From Gammaproteobacteria bacterium (lineage in GTDB: Bacteria; Pseudomonadota; Gammaproteobacteria; Steroidobacterales; Steroidobacteraceae): DNA of 51,449 nucleotides. Positions within the stretch are counted from its first letter, which is position 1; each line of letters starts with the position of its first letter. Below the pieces are notes generated by a model, which saw only the letters and a list, made by a program, of their open reading frames with translations, was not told where the DNA came from and did not search any database. The DNA lies in contig JAQGOE010000197.1 of NCBI GenBank assembly GCA_028293725.1, positions 1 to 51,449 on the forward strand, given 5' to 3'. Positions 19,535-29,800 of this stretch are shown here, piece after piece. Made by a program: the position numbers and the translations under genes.

Positions 19535-19751
19535 AAGGCGTTAAGCGACTGAAATGTAGTCAGTGCCAAATACGCCCTGCCCGCCGGAGTTCCGCCGAAC
19601 AACCGCGCATCGCTTGCGGACAGGATGTGGTTCGGTAAGGGACGCTGGCAGTTAAGGGAGGCCGAGATCGCATTTGGCGATGCAAGGCCAGCCATGACGT
19701 AAGCGGGCTCGCTTTGGTCTCCAATGCTATTTCATCAAGAGGACATCTCAA

Positions 19752-20612
19752 ATGAAGACGATTGTAAAACTCGTACTCGGAACCGCCGTCATGGCGGCGG
19801 GTGCCAGTGCGGCGAATGCCGCTATTCCGTTGCCGTCGACCGGCAGCAGCGATCTCCTGTTCTTCGTGTCGGACACGACCAACTCGACGACGTACACCGA
19901 AGTTCTCAGCCAGACCGTGGGTAATTCCGCGGGCTCGCTGTTCACCTCGTCGGATGTGTCCGGTGCGGCGGTAGCGCCTGTGCAGGGGACTTCCGTCGGC
20001 ACGGTCAACGGCAAGTCGAATTTCAGCTACGCCGCCAGCACCAACACCAACCTGGAGTCGTTCATTTCCACGGCGCAATCCGCGGGTCAGAGCCTGGTTT
20101 GGGGTATCTATGCCGGCGCCTACACGGGTGCCACCCCCTCCGCTCGCAAAGTCGTCGGCGCCGAGCTGGGCATCACCACGGCTCCGGATGCGTCCTCGAT
20201 CGTGCAGGCCGCCACCGCGACCCTGGAAAACAGCGCTCTCAGCACCGGCCTCACCGGCGATATCAAGGCGCTGAACCTGGGCACCCTTGATGCATTCGGC
20301 GGCACGTCGAGCGGCATCATCGGCACCCCCCAGAGCTCGGACGTCAACCTGAACTTCTACACCGAGGGATTCATTTCCGGAATCGGCATTGGCTCCGCGG
20401 CCAAGTTGTACGGAGTTACGGCGAACGGCGTCACCGCCGGCCAGGTCCTGGGCTATGACCTCGGTTCGATCACGTTCGACGGCAGCACCTTGTCCTTCAC
20501 GGGCAACAGCACTCCGACGGTCCCGCTGCCCGCCGCCGCATGGCTCTTCGGCAGCGGTCTGCTCGGTCTGCTCGGAATCGGCCGTCGGCGCAATGTAGCC
20601 GCTGCCGCCTGA
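19752..20612 (+). CDS. VPLPA-CTERM (PEP-CTERM type) secreted protein
   Basis: 286 residues. The signal peptide (about 1-24, ending ANA) is followed by a Ser/Thr/Asn-rich region without Cys. The C-terminal sorting tail is complete: TVPLPAAAWLFGSGLLGL, then GIGRRRNV. The ribosome site AAGAGGA lies eight bases before the ATG. It is followed within 55 bp by the PstS-like gene in the same direction and could share a transcript with it. The mature part lacks a domain I can name; these proteins are often abundant matrix components. Confidence 0.9.
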   Translation: MKTIVKLVLGTAVMAAGASAANAAIPLPSTGSSDLLFFVSDTTNSTTYTEVLSQTVGNSAGSLFTSSDVSGAAVAPVQGTSVGTVNGKSNFSYAASTNTNLESFISTAQSAGQSLVWGIYAGAYTGATPSARKVVGAELGITTAPDASSIVQAATATLENSALSTGLTGDIKALNLGTLDAFGGTSSGIIGTPQSSDVNLNFYTEGFISGIGIGSAAKLYGVTANGVTAGQVLGYDLGSITFDGSTLSFTGNSTPTVPLPAAAWLFGSGLLGLLGIGRRRNVAAAA

Positions 20613-20667
20613 GCTGGTCGGAATGGACTCTAGACCCTGTATCAAACATTTTCCGGAGATTATGATC

Positions 20668-22029
20668 ATGCGTAATAAGTATGTTGCTGCCGCAGTTGCT
20701 GCAGCGTTGGCGGTCGGCGCCAGTGGAGCTACTCTTGCGGTCGGTCCGACGCCTGCTCAGGCGTCCGGCGCCGCTCACAAGATTTATATGGCCGGCTCGT
20801 CGGCCGCGGCTTCTGGCATCGTCTCGTTCCTCGAGACGTCCGTCTGCGGCGGCGCGAACTTCAGCGTTTTCACGACCCCCACATCAACGGTGAACGCCCC
20901 TGACTTCCGCGCCGTGTCCTGCACAGCCGCCGCCGGTCAGCCGTTCGCTAACACCATCGTCACCGTCTGGTACCGCGCTGAAGGCGGCTCGGTCGTCGGT
21001 GTTCTGCCCGTAATCAACAACATCTCGGTCAAGCAGCTCGACATCGTCAACGCCGGCTGCTCGGCGACGGACGGTGTGACCTATAGCTGCACGGGCGTGG
21101 CGGGAAGCGCACCGGTGAACGGCACGAACGACAGCTGGGGTCCTACGGGCGTAATCAGCCACAATATCGACATCGGCATCTCGGATTTGGAGCCGGGCGT
21201 GTTCGGCAGCAGCCAGACGTGGGCGGGTGGCGGGTTGCATGACCCCTTCGGCACCTATGCGGCGTCCTTCACGGGTCCCAATAAGACCGCGACGCAGCTC
21301 CAGGCCATGACCCACACGACAATCTTCGAGCAGACCTTCGGTTTCGTGGTGAGCTCCAACCTCACCTTCACCGACCTGCCGAAGGAACAGATCGCCGCGA
21401 TCTTCGACGGTTCCGTCAGCGATTGGAGCCAGGTCTCACTGGCTGGCAACACGGCCGCCGGCTCGGGTGCGATCAACGTGTGCCACCGCGAAATCGGTTC
21501 GGGCACGCGCGCTTCGACCGATCTCTTCCTCAACAATCAGGGTTGTGTCGCTGGTGCCAACAACATCGGCAACTCGGATGCGGGCAACGACAACTTCCAG
21601 ACGTCGGCCGAGCTGGATTGCGTCAACGGCGCCGCGAATTCGATCGGTTACGTGTCGGTGGACAACTTCAGCAAGCTCGGAGCGGGTAAGCAGTTCACCG
21701 CGACGAAGTCGATCACGGTGAACGGCGTTCAGCCCAGCCCGACGACTTCCGGTCTCGGCTCCTACGCTTACGTCTTCGAAGCGTCGCTGAACCGTAACGC
21801 GTCTCTGAGCGCCGATGCGACAACCTTGTTGACCACCATGCAGCCCGCGCTGCAGAACGTCAATTCGACCTCCACCAGCGCGCAGGTCTCCGCGATTCCT
21901 GGCCAGCCTGCGACGAACGCGGCCACCACACCGCTGCAGGTCGGTACTCATGGCGTTCTGACGTCGAACTTCTTCCGCACCGGCGGAGCTGGCAACAGCT
22001 GCAACGGCCTGACGGACGTTCATCAATAA
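20668..22029 (+). CDS. Cys-rich PstS-like (phosphate-binding superfamily) secreted protein
   Basis: 453 residues from ATG 20668; another ATG lies two codons earlier, and GGAG at 20655 fits 20668 better. A signal peptide ends near residue 32 (AQASG). The segment FTDLPKEQIAAIFDGSVSDW and the later REIGSGTRAS are typical of PstS-type type-2 periplasmic binding proteins. The protein has eight Cys, unusual for PstS, which suggests disulfides. No pstCAB genes follow, so transport is unlikely to be its only role. The related LapA/LapB proteins of Pseudomonas are secreted phosphatases; that role is possible but unproved. A terminator follows before tpsB. Confidence 0.75.
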   Translation: MRNKYVAAAVAAALAVGASGATLAVGPTPAQASGAAHKIYMAGSSAAASGIVSFLETSVCGGANFSVFTTPTSTVNAPDFRAVSCTAAAGQPFANTIVTVWYRAEGGSVVGVLPVINNISVKQLDIVNAGCSATDGVTYSCTGVAGSAPVNGTNDSWGPTGVISHNIDIGISDLEPGVFGSSQTWAGGGLHDPFGTYAASFTGPNKTATQLQAMTHTTIFEQTFGFVVSSNLTFTDLPKEQIAAIFDGSVSDWSQVSLAGNTAAGSGAINVCHREIGSGTRASTDLFLNNQGCVAGANNIGNSDAGNDNFQTSAELDCVNGAANSIGYVSVDNFSKLGAGKQFTATKSITVNGVQPSPTTSGLGSYAYVFEASLNRNASLSADATTLLTTMQPALQNVNSTSTSAQVSAIPGQPATNAATTPLQVGTHGVLTSNFFRTGGAGNSCNGLTDVHQ

Positions 22030-22080
22030 GTAAGATCGATCAGCCAGACTATTAGAACTTAGAAAATTCGAGTGTTGGTT

Positions 22081-22110
22081 GGCCCCTCGCAAGAGGGGCC
22101 ATTTTCTATT
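22081..22110 (+). terminator. Rho-independent terminator
   Basis: Perfect 8-bp stem GGCCCCTC / GAGGGGCC with a GCAA tetraloop (22081-22100), followed by ATTTTCTATT. It lies 51 bp after the PstS-like gene. It separates that transcript from tpsB, and it argues against the long upstream start (TTG 22079) for tpsB. Confidence 0.8.
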
Positions 22111-22126
22111 GGGGTGTCAAATTCGC

Positions 22127-23752
22127 ATGCGCCGCGACCGTCGCTTCCATCCGCCCTCGCGCCTGATGGCTGTCCTGGCGTGCTTGCCAGCTTTTTTGCT
22201 GTTCATGCCGATTTCCCACGCCGCCGACAATCCTCCCAGTCCCGCCGCGCCGGCCAAAGAAGTCAAATTCGACGTGCACGAATATCGTGTGCTCGGGAAT
22301 ACGGTATTGCCCTCGAGGGATATCGAAACAGTCCTGTATCCGCTCTTGGGTGATGGCAAGCAGTTCAGCGATGTCGAGGCCGCACGAGCCGCCTTGGAGA
22401 AGGCCTACCACAGCCGTGGGTATGGCACCGTTTTCGTTGACATTCCGGCGCAGGATATCGCGGACGGAATCGTGCGATTGCGGGTCACGGAAGGACGCAT
22501 CAATTCGCGCAAGATCGACGGCGCCCGCTATTTCTCGGAACGTGATATCGCGGCGGCGATCCCTTCGGCCAAAGTGGGTGCGGTGCCGGACCTGCAGGCC
22601 ATTCAGCAGGAGATTGCCGCGGCCAATGCTCAGACGCCCGATCGCAGCGTGGTGCCTATTCTCAAGGCAGGACCCGTTCCGGGCACCATGGATCTGGAAT
22701 TGAAGACGACCGACACGCTGCCACTGCACGGTAGCATCGAGCTCGACGACAACTACACGGCTGCGACGAAGCCGTTACGCGAATCCGCGAGCCTCAGCTA
22801 CGGCAATCTTTTCGCAGCTCTCGATGCCATCTCCCTGCAGTACCAGGACTCGCCCCAGGAATGGGGACAGGTCAGCGTCCTGAATGCGAATTACCTGTCG
22901 CGGCCCTTCGCGGACGGCTTCCGGATCTCCTCCTATTTCATCAACTCCAACAGTAACGTCTCCAATGTGGGAGCCGGCGCGCTCGGCGTGCTCGGCAAGG
23001 GCCAGATTTTCGGGTTGGCGCTAAACCTGCCGCCTTTTGTCTCGACGAGCTATTCCCACACGTTGACCTTCGGCGTCGACTACAAGCATTTCCGGGATGT
23101 GATCACCCCCGGTGGCGGTTCGGCCGCGCTGGTAACGCCCATTTCCTACACCAACGTGTCTTTCGCCTACACCGGGGTATGGCGCAGCCCTCATTTCGAG
23201 AGCAGCTTGAACATCACGCCGGACTTCGGTCTCAGAGGCGCGCCGAATGACGCCGAGTCTTTCGAGAACAAGCGCTTCCTCGGACGCCCGAACTACTTCT
23301 ATGTGCGCTGGGATGGCTCGGTGACCGCCCTCCTACCGGGCGACTTCCGCACGACCTTCCGCCTGGCCGGCCAGGACACCCTCGAGCCACTGATCAGCAA
23401 TGAAGACTTCTCGATCGGCGGGTCGGACGGCGTCCGCGGCTATCTCGAGGCCGAAGAGCTGGGAGACCTTGCGCTCAAGGGCACGTTCCAATTCCAGACC
23501 CCGACCTGGAGCTGGCACATCCAGCAACTCTTCAATGCCTTTGCTTTCTTCGACGCGGGCCGCTCGCGGGTTCTGTCGCCATTGAGCGGCCAGGCGAGTC
23601 ACGTCGATCTGGCGAGTGCCGGCGTCGGCATCAATCTGTTCCCGGGGCATTGGTACAGCGGCACGCTGACCTGGGCCGATCCCTTGAGAACGGCCACGTA
23701 TACGAAATCCGGACAGTCCCGGTGGCTGTTCATGGTCCGGGGCTCCTTTTAG
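22127..23752 (+). CDS. TpsB-type two-partner secretion transporter (FhaC/ShlB/HMW1B-like)
   Basis: 541 residues from ATG 22127; a downstream ATG at 22166 is also possible. After a signal peptide come two POTRA domains: the first begins VHEYRVLGNTVLP, the second covers the INSRKIDGARYFSE region. A C-terminal 16-strand-type barrel follows. The hallmark VRGY of loop L6 lies at 436-439 within GGSDGVRGYLEAE, and the last residue is Phe (RGSF), as in outer-membrane barrels. It exports its partner across the outer membrane without ATP. The tpsA gene starts 54 bp downstream in the same direction. The longer frame from TTG 22079 overlaps a terminator and is rejected. Confidence 0.93.
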   Translation: MRRDRRFHPPSRLMAVLACLPAFLLFMPISHAADNPPSPAAPAKEVKFDVHEYRVLGNTVLPSRDIETVLYPLLGDGKQFSDVEAARAALEKAYHSRGYGTVFVDIPAQDIADGIVRLRVTEGRINSRKIDGARYFSERDIAAAIPSAKVGAVPDLQAIQQEIAAANAQTPDRSVVPILKAGPVPGTMDLELKTTDTLPLHGSIELDDNYTAATKPLRESASLSYGNLFAALDAISLQYQDSPQEWGQVSVLNANYLSRPFADGFRISSYFINSNSNVSNVGAGALGVLGKGQIFGLALNLPPFVSTSYSHTLTFGVDYKHFRDVITPGGGSAALVTPISYTNVSFAYTGVWRSPHFESSLNITPDFGLRGAPNDAESFENKRFLGRPNYFYVRWDGSVTALLPGDFRTTFRLAGQDTLEPLISNEDFSIGGSDGVRGYLEAEELGDLALKGTFQFQTPTWSWHIQQLFNAFAFFDAGRSRVLSPLSGQASHVDLASAGVGINLFPGHWYSGTLTWADPLRTATYTKSGQSRWLFMVRGSF

Positions 23753-23806
23753 CAGCGAACCGCGCTGTCGCGCGGGCGTCATGCAGCCGATTTAGGGTGA
23801 TGGGTA

Positions 23807-26800
23807 ATGGACAACACAGCAGGAAATCATCGGGTCGCTAAAACAGTGGCCGCCATTTTGGCGCTGGCGCAAGCGGCTGTGGGTCGGCAAGCGGCACAGG
23901 CGGCGACATTGCCGGTGCCCTGCATTGCGAACACCTGTGTTGCCACGAACCCGAACAATCCAAAGACGACTACGCCTGGCGCCCAAGGGTTCGTCACGTC
24001 CGGGCACGCGACGGCGACCCAGATCGGCAACACCCTGACGGTCAATCAGACCTCGGCGAACGCGATTCTCAACTGGCAGTCGTTCAATGTCAGTGCCGAT
24101 GGAGCAGTGCGCTTCCAGCAACCGACGGCGACGTCGGTCGCGCTGAATCGGATTTATCAACAGAGTCCGAGCAGTATCTTCGGCGCCCTGTCGGCGAACG
24201 GGCAGGTCTATCTCATCAATCCCAACGGCATTCTCTTCGGTCAGACGGCCAAGGTGAATGTCAGCGGATTGATCGCCTCTTCCCTGGGAATCAGTGACAC
24301 TCACTTCAACCTGGGGCTGGCGAACCAGGCAATCCTGAACGACACGGATCCGAACGAAAAAGCCGCCTTATCTGTCAACGATATTACCGTCAGTGCGGTC
24401 GCTGCCGCGGACGGAACCGTAAAGCTCGGCGACGTCACCGTGGCCGCGGGCGCGCAGATATCCGCTCCGGGCGGGCGCGTTCTCCTCGCCGGCACGAATG
24501 TGACTAACGCCGGCACGCTGTCGACACCCGACGGCCAGATCGTGCTGGCCGCAGGCCAGAAGGTCTATTTACAGGCAAGCACGGATATCTCGCTGCGCGG
24601 ACTGGTTGTTGAGGTTGATGGCGGAGGGACCGCCGAGAACCAAACGGGCGGTACGCTGAACGCGGCGCGCGGCAACATCTCCATGATCGGGCTCGCGGTG
24701 AACCAGAATGGTCGTGCGTCGGCCACGACGGCGGTCACCGCCAACGGGTCGGTAAGACTCGAAGCAGCGGATACTACGACTATCTCTGCTGGCGCGAACG
24801 GGCTGTCGACGATCGCCGCAAGCCACGCCGGCGTACTCGAGCTGGGATCACAAAGCAGCATCGACATCGAGCCGGAGCTGAGTAGCGCGGCCACCACGAC
24901 GTCCGACGCGGCCCCCCAACCCTCGAGAATCGATCTGACTGGCGAGCAGATCCTCATGGAGGGTGGGAGCATCAAGGCGCCCGGCGGCACGCTGAATGTA
25001 ACGGCCGTAGCCAACCCCTCCCAGGGAGTGGGTAGCGCCAGCGGCGCGTTGCTCGACCCAAACGCCGAAATCCGGGTTCACAGCGGTACGTCCATCGACC
25101 TCTCCGGAACCGATTACGAGCTTCCCATGGCGGCCAATCTCCTGGCCATCCAACTGCGTTCCAACGAGCTCGCCGACGATCCAACGCAGAGAGGCGGCCC
25201 GCTGGAGAACCAGACTGTTTACGTCGATGTTCGTACGGGCACGAAAATTATCGGGGCGACCGCCCTGGCGCAGGCGGAAGCCGCCGTGCCCCGCACCATC
25301 GGTTATTTCACAACCGCGGGTGGTAAAGCCAACTTCGAATCGGCGGGTGATGTCGTATTCGGGCAGGGGGCGTCGCTCAATGTATCGGGCGGAAAGACTA
25401 CATACGACGCCGGTAATCTGCAGACCACCCAACTGATTGGTGCTAACGGCAAGCTGTACGACATCGGCGCGGCCAATCCGCTCCTCAGCTACACGGGCGT
25501 GCTCAATCCTACTTTCACGGCGAGCTTCGACAAATGGGGTGTCCAGGACGTCATCGCGACCCCCGGTCTGGGTCACTATCAATCCTCATATGTGCAAGGT
25601 AGCTCGGCGGGGCAAGTAGCGTTCGCAGCGCCCGCGATGGTGTTGGACGGCACGCTGACCGGAAGCGCCTTCAACGGACCGTACCAGCGCTCCGGTTCCT
25701 CTGTGGCATCGGGTGGCACGCTGATCGTCGGTCTGCCCAACGGAATACCCAACGCAACGCCCGGCTCCGTAATCGACTACCTGACGCCCGCCATCACCTT
25801 GACCAACGGCCAGCCGCCGCCCATCGCCATCCAGGATGGCGCAGCGCTCCTGGACCAGCAGGTGCAGTTGCCGGTCGGTTTCCTGACTTCCGGCGGCTTC
25901 ACGAAGACACAGATTTACGGCGACACGACGGTCACGATTCCGGCGGGCGTGCCGCTGAACATGCTGCCAGGGAGTACCCTGGTGATCGACGCGCCGCGCA
26001 TCAACTTGTTCTCCAACTTGACCTCCACCGGCGGCGACGTCGAACTCGAAAGCGTTCAGACACAGTATTCATCCCAACCGAGTCTCGGGCGCCTTGGCGT
26101 GCAGCTCGGGGACGGCGTCACGATAGACGTGCGTGGTCAGTGGACAAACGACTCATCGGTTCTCGGGTACGCGCAACCCAACGGTTTGATACTGCAGAAC
26201 GGCGGCGACATCTCGATTTCACTCGCCGACGGCGCGGGTGTCGCCAATGCCGGCGCGGAGTTGGTTATTGGCAACGGCGTCTCGCTGCGTGCTAGCGGCG
26301 GAGCCTGGGTCTCCAGGAACAATACTCTCACCGGCGGGACTGGGGGCAACATTACCCTGGGCGCTTCACCCGTGGATTCCGCGCTCCAGATCGGGGCCGG
26401 AGTCGAGCTCGACGCCTATGGAGTCAACGGGGCACTGGGCGGTACATTTTCGCTGAGCGCCCCGCGTATCTCGATAGCGTCCGGCAGTGCGAATGGCGCG
26501 TGGAGTGGAGCGCAGCGAGTTGACGATCTGTTGCAGCCCGGCAGTGTGTTGACGCTCGATCCGTCATTGTTTTCGAACTATGGTTTCTCGACCGTCGCGC
26601 TGAATGCCACTGGTCCCGTGGTGACCGGCGCACAGAACGATGACATCTTGACTGTCGAGTCGAACACGCACATTGACGCGACCTCACAGACTTTGATGCT
26701 CAACCCCGGCTATCTGATGCGGCCGGGGGCTGTGAATCTGAACGGGATCGCTCGACTCGTGACACTGCCGGCAAGCGAGCTGAACGCGTCGTCGGTCGTG

Positions 26801-29800
26801 TTGAATGTTGTGCCGAGCGACAATGATGCTCGCCTGCTCGCTCCGGGTCGCATCGACGTCCAGGCCGGCTCGTCCATTACCACGGATCCGCAGGGCTCCA
26901 TTTCACTTGCTGGCGTAGGTGGAGTGTACGTGGACGGTACGTTGCGCGCGCAGGGCGGCACTATCACTCTGGAGACAAAAATCCCTACGGCGGGCGGCCC
27001 CGATTCGGGCTATCGGCCGGGGCTCAGTCTCGAATTGGGCTCGCAGAGTGTGCTGGATGTCAGCGGCACTGTGATTAACACGCCCAGCGATCTCGGGTAC
27101 AAGCTGGGAACCGTTCTGGATGCCGGCATCGTCAACCTGTATGGCGATCGCGGAACGGTCGTCGCCGATCCGGGATCATTGATCGACCTCGAGGGCGGCA
27201 GTGCGATCCTCGATATACGGGCGGGACTGGGTTCGGGGGTCTATCACCGCTATACGGTCGGGAGCGCCGGCGGCTCGCTCTCGGTGCGCTCTCCCGAGGC
27301 CATCTCACTTCTGGGCAATATCCAGGCCGCCTCGGGCGCGGGCAACTATGGCAACCCGAGCGGCGGCTCCTTTGCTCTCGATTTGTCGCAACTGCCATCA
27401 CGCGGGTGGTTCCAGTTTCCTCCTGCCGGTACCGGTAGCAACGCGGTTCAACTTCCAAACGTAAATACGGACATTCAACTCGTTACCAACGCGGGCACGA
27501 TAGCGAGTGCTCCGGACAGCGGTATGGCGCAGCTTGGAGTAGCGCAAATCGAGGCGGCCGGGTTCGATTCCTTGCAACTGTTTGCTGGCAGTCAAATAGA
27601 GCTGTCCACCAGCACGCCGCTGAACTTCGCCAGGCAGGTGGTTTTCGACTCGCCTCTGCTATTGGTTGACAACGGCGTCACTGCCCATGTCAATGCAAAC
27701 TATGTCGCACTGAGCGACTCCCAGCCGCTGGTCCCGCCAACCGGGACGCTGACTTCCGGTTCCGGGACACTCACCGTTCAGGCGCAGCAGATCGATCTGC
27801 TCGGATCCTTCGGGATCTCCGGCGCCAGAACCGTGACGCTGGATAGCTCGGGCGACGTGCAGCTTCGCGGTATCATCATCGGGGGAACGGGGCCCGCGGG
27901 AAATCTCACCACTAACGGAAATCTGGTAATCGATGCCGCGCGTATTTACCCCTCGACACTAACTTCATACACGATCGCCGCGCAGGGAACCGGCAACAGC
28001 ATCACGATCGGTCAGACCAACGCCTCCCCGGGGGTCCCCATGTCCGCGGGGGGGTCGATGGCGTTCCAGGCAGACAAGATCGACAGCGCCGGCACTTTGA
28101 TTGCGCCGTTCGGCCAGATCACGCTGACCGCCCAGACAGAACTGGATCTCGAGCCGGGAAGCGTGACATCCGTCAGTGCAGCCGGAGCGACCATACCGAT
28201 CCCCTATGGGCAGACTGAGCTGAACGGCACGCAATGGGTATATGACGCTCCGGGCTACAGCGAACCGCTGCCGATAAACGGCATACCGCAGCGCCTGGTT
28301 ACCTTGACCGCACCAAACGTGTCTATCGCTTCGGGCGCCACTGTCAACCTGCAGGGAGGCGGTGATCTGTACGCCTACGAATGGGTACCCGGCACCGGCG
28401 GCACCAAGGACGCGCTCTCGCCGCTCACCAATCCAAACCTCTTTGCCGTCCTGCCTTCGATGGTCGGTCAGTTCGCACCCTACGATCCGCAAAATAACGC
28501 GAACACGTCGCTGACCGCCGGCTCCAGTATTTACTTGAGCGGTATTGCCGGTCTTCCGGCCGGGTTCTATCCGTTGCTACCGGCCCGGGATGCCCTGCTA
28601 AACACTCCTGCCGGCGTCTCCGCCGCGTTTCTCGTCGAGGTTCAGCCCGGATACTCCAACATCGTTCCGGGCCAAAAGGCGGCGCTGGCCGACGGAACGC
28701 CGGTGATCGCCGGCTATACCACCTTCGGTACCACCGGTCTGCACAGCGGTGGCTATGAGGGTGTGGCGGTCTGGCCCGGCAGCTATGGGCGTCAGCTTGC
28801 AAGTTATCAGGACAGCCTTGCCTCGTCGTACTTCTCCACGGCCGCGACCAATGCGAACCTGCCGACGCCGAACCTGCCAACCGATGCTGGACAGCTTTCG
28901 ATCGCGGTGGATGAGAGCCTGAACATTGCCGGCAACGTTCTGGCCAATCCGTTCGATTCGAAGGGCAAGGGCGCCATTGTTGACGTTAGCGCGATCGATC
29001 TGGAGGTAACGCAGAATCCGGGCGCCGTCACCACACCGGGAGCTATCGGTGTTGCGGCGTCGGTCATCGATGGCTGGCATGTCGGAGAGTTGGTTCTCGG
29101 CGGTCATCCGTCCACGGATCAAAGCGGCCACTCCACCATCAATGTGCAGGCCGACAGCATCGTGGTGGATTCGGGCGTGAGCCTCGTCGCGAATCAAGTC
29201 ATCGCCGTTGCCAACCAATCCATCGAAGTGCAATCCGGCGCGTCGATCCTCTCGTCCTCGGCATTGTCCGGTGGAACGGCACCAACTCAACTTCCTGCAC
29301 TGATGCAGATGTCGCTCACCAATTCCGCGGGGCCCGCTTCGGGCGCCGCGCTTCTCGCGGTTTCGGACGTCGCTCTGCCCGTCGTCTCGCGACCGGTTGC
29401 CGCGAGCAACCTGCCCTCGAGTCCGGCAACCATCATGTTGGACCAGGGCTCGACGGTCGGATCTCTGGGGGCGATCTCGATCGACGCGCCGGGCAACGTG
29501 GCGCTGCTGGGCAACTTGAACGGCAGTGGCGCGAACTGGTCGCTGGCGTCCGGCAGCATAGGATTCGTTGGTCAAGGTAGCTCGAGCGACACTCTGCAAA
29601 TCACGTCGCAGGTACAGTCCGAGCTGGGCTCGGCGAGTGCCATCCGGTTGAGCAGTCTCTCCGGCATCGATATCTATGCACCGGTACAACTCGGCGGCCA
29701 GTCAGGTGCGAGCTCGACGAATCTGACCTCGCTCACTCTCTCCGCCCAGTCGCTCAACAACATGTCGCCTGGCGCAGTCTCATCCTTCACCGCCAAAACG

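Larger units (their letters stand above)
19385..19751. other. 367-bp intergenic region with candidate operators
   Basis: No recognised gene. It contains the perfect dyad at 19422-19443 and the CRP-like site at 19519-19534, both upstream of the VPLPA-CTERM gene at 19752. A start-less open frame of about 49 codons ends at 19702 (late part MWFGKGRWQLREAEIAFGD). It reads like protein rather than random sequence but matches no family I can name; it may be a coding relic. Confidence 0.5.

Noticed and set aside
11327..20667. Sigma-54 promoters (GG-N10-GC), expected for PrsK/PrsR-controlled PEP-CTERM genes
   Set aside because: I looked for TGGCAC-N5-TTGC-type elements in the gaps before the surface genes and found none with correct spacing.
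19252..20669. Minus-strand frames covering the gap at 19385-19751 and the VPLPA-CTERM gene
   Set aside because: They run antisense to the VPLPA-CTERM gene, have no recognisable motif and lack ribosome sites.
20668..22029. First gene of a phosphate ABC transporter operon
   Set aside because: No pstC, pstA, pstB or phoU follows; a strong terminator and the tpsB gene come next.
22079..22126. Upstream TTG start for tpsB
   Set aside because: It would place the N-terminus inside the terminator hairpin of the previous gene and in front of a clean signal peptide that begins at 22127 or 22166.
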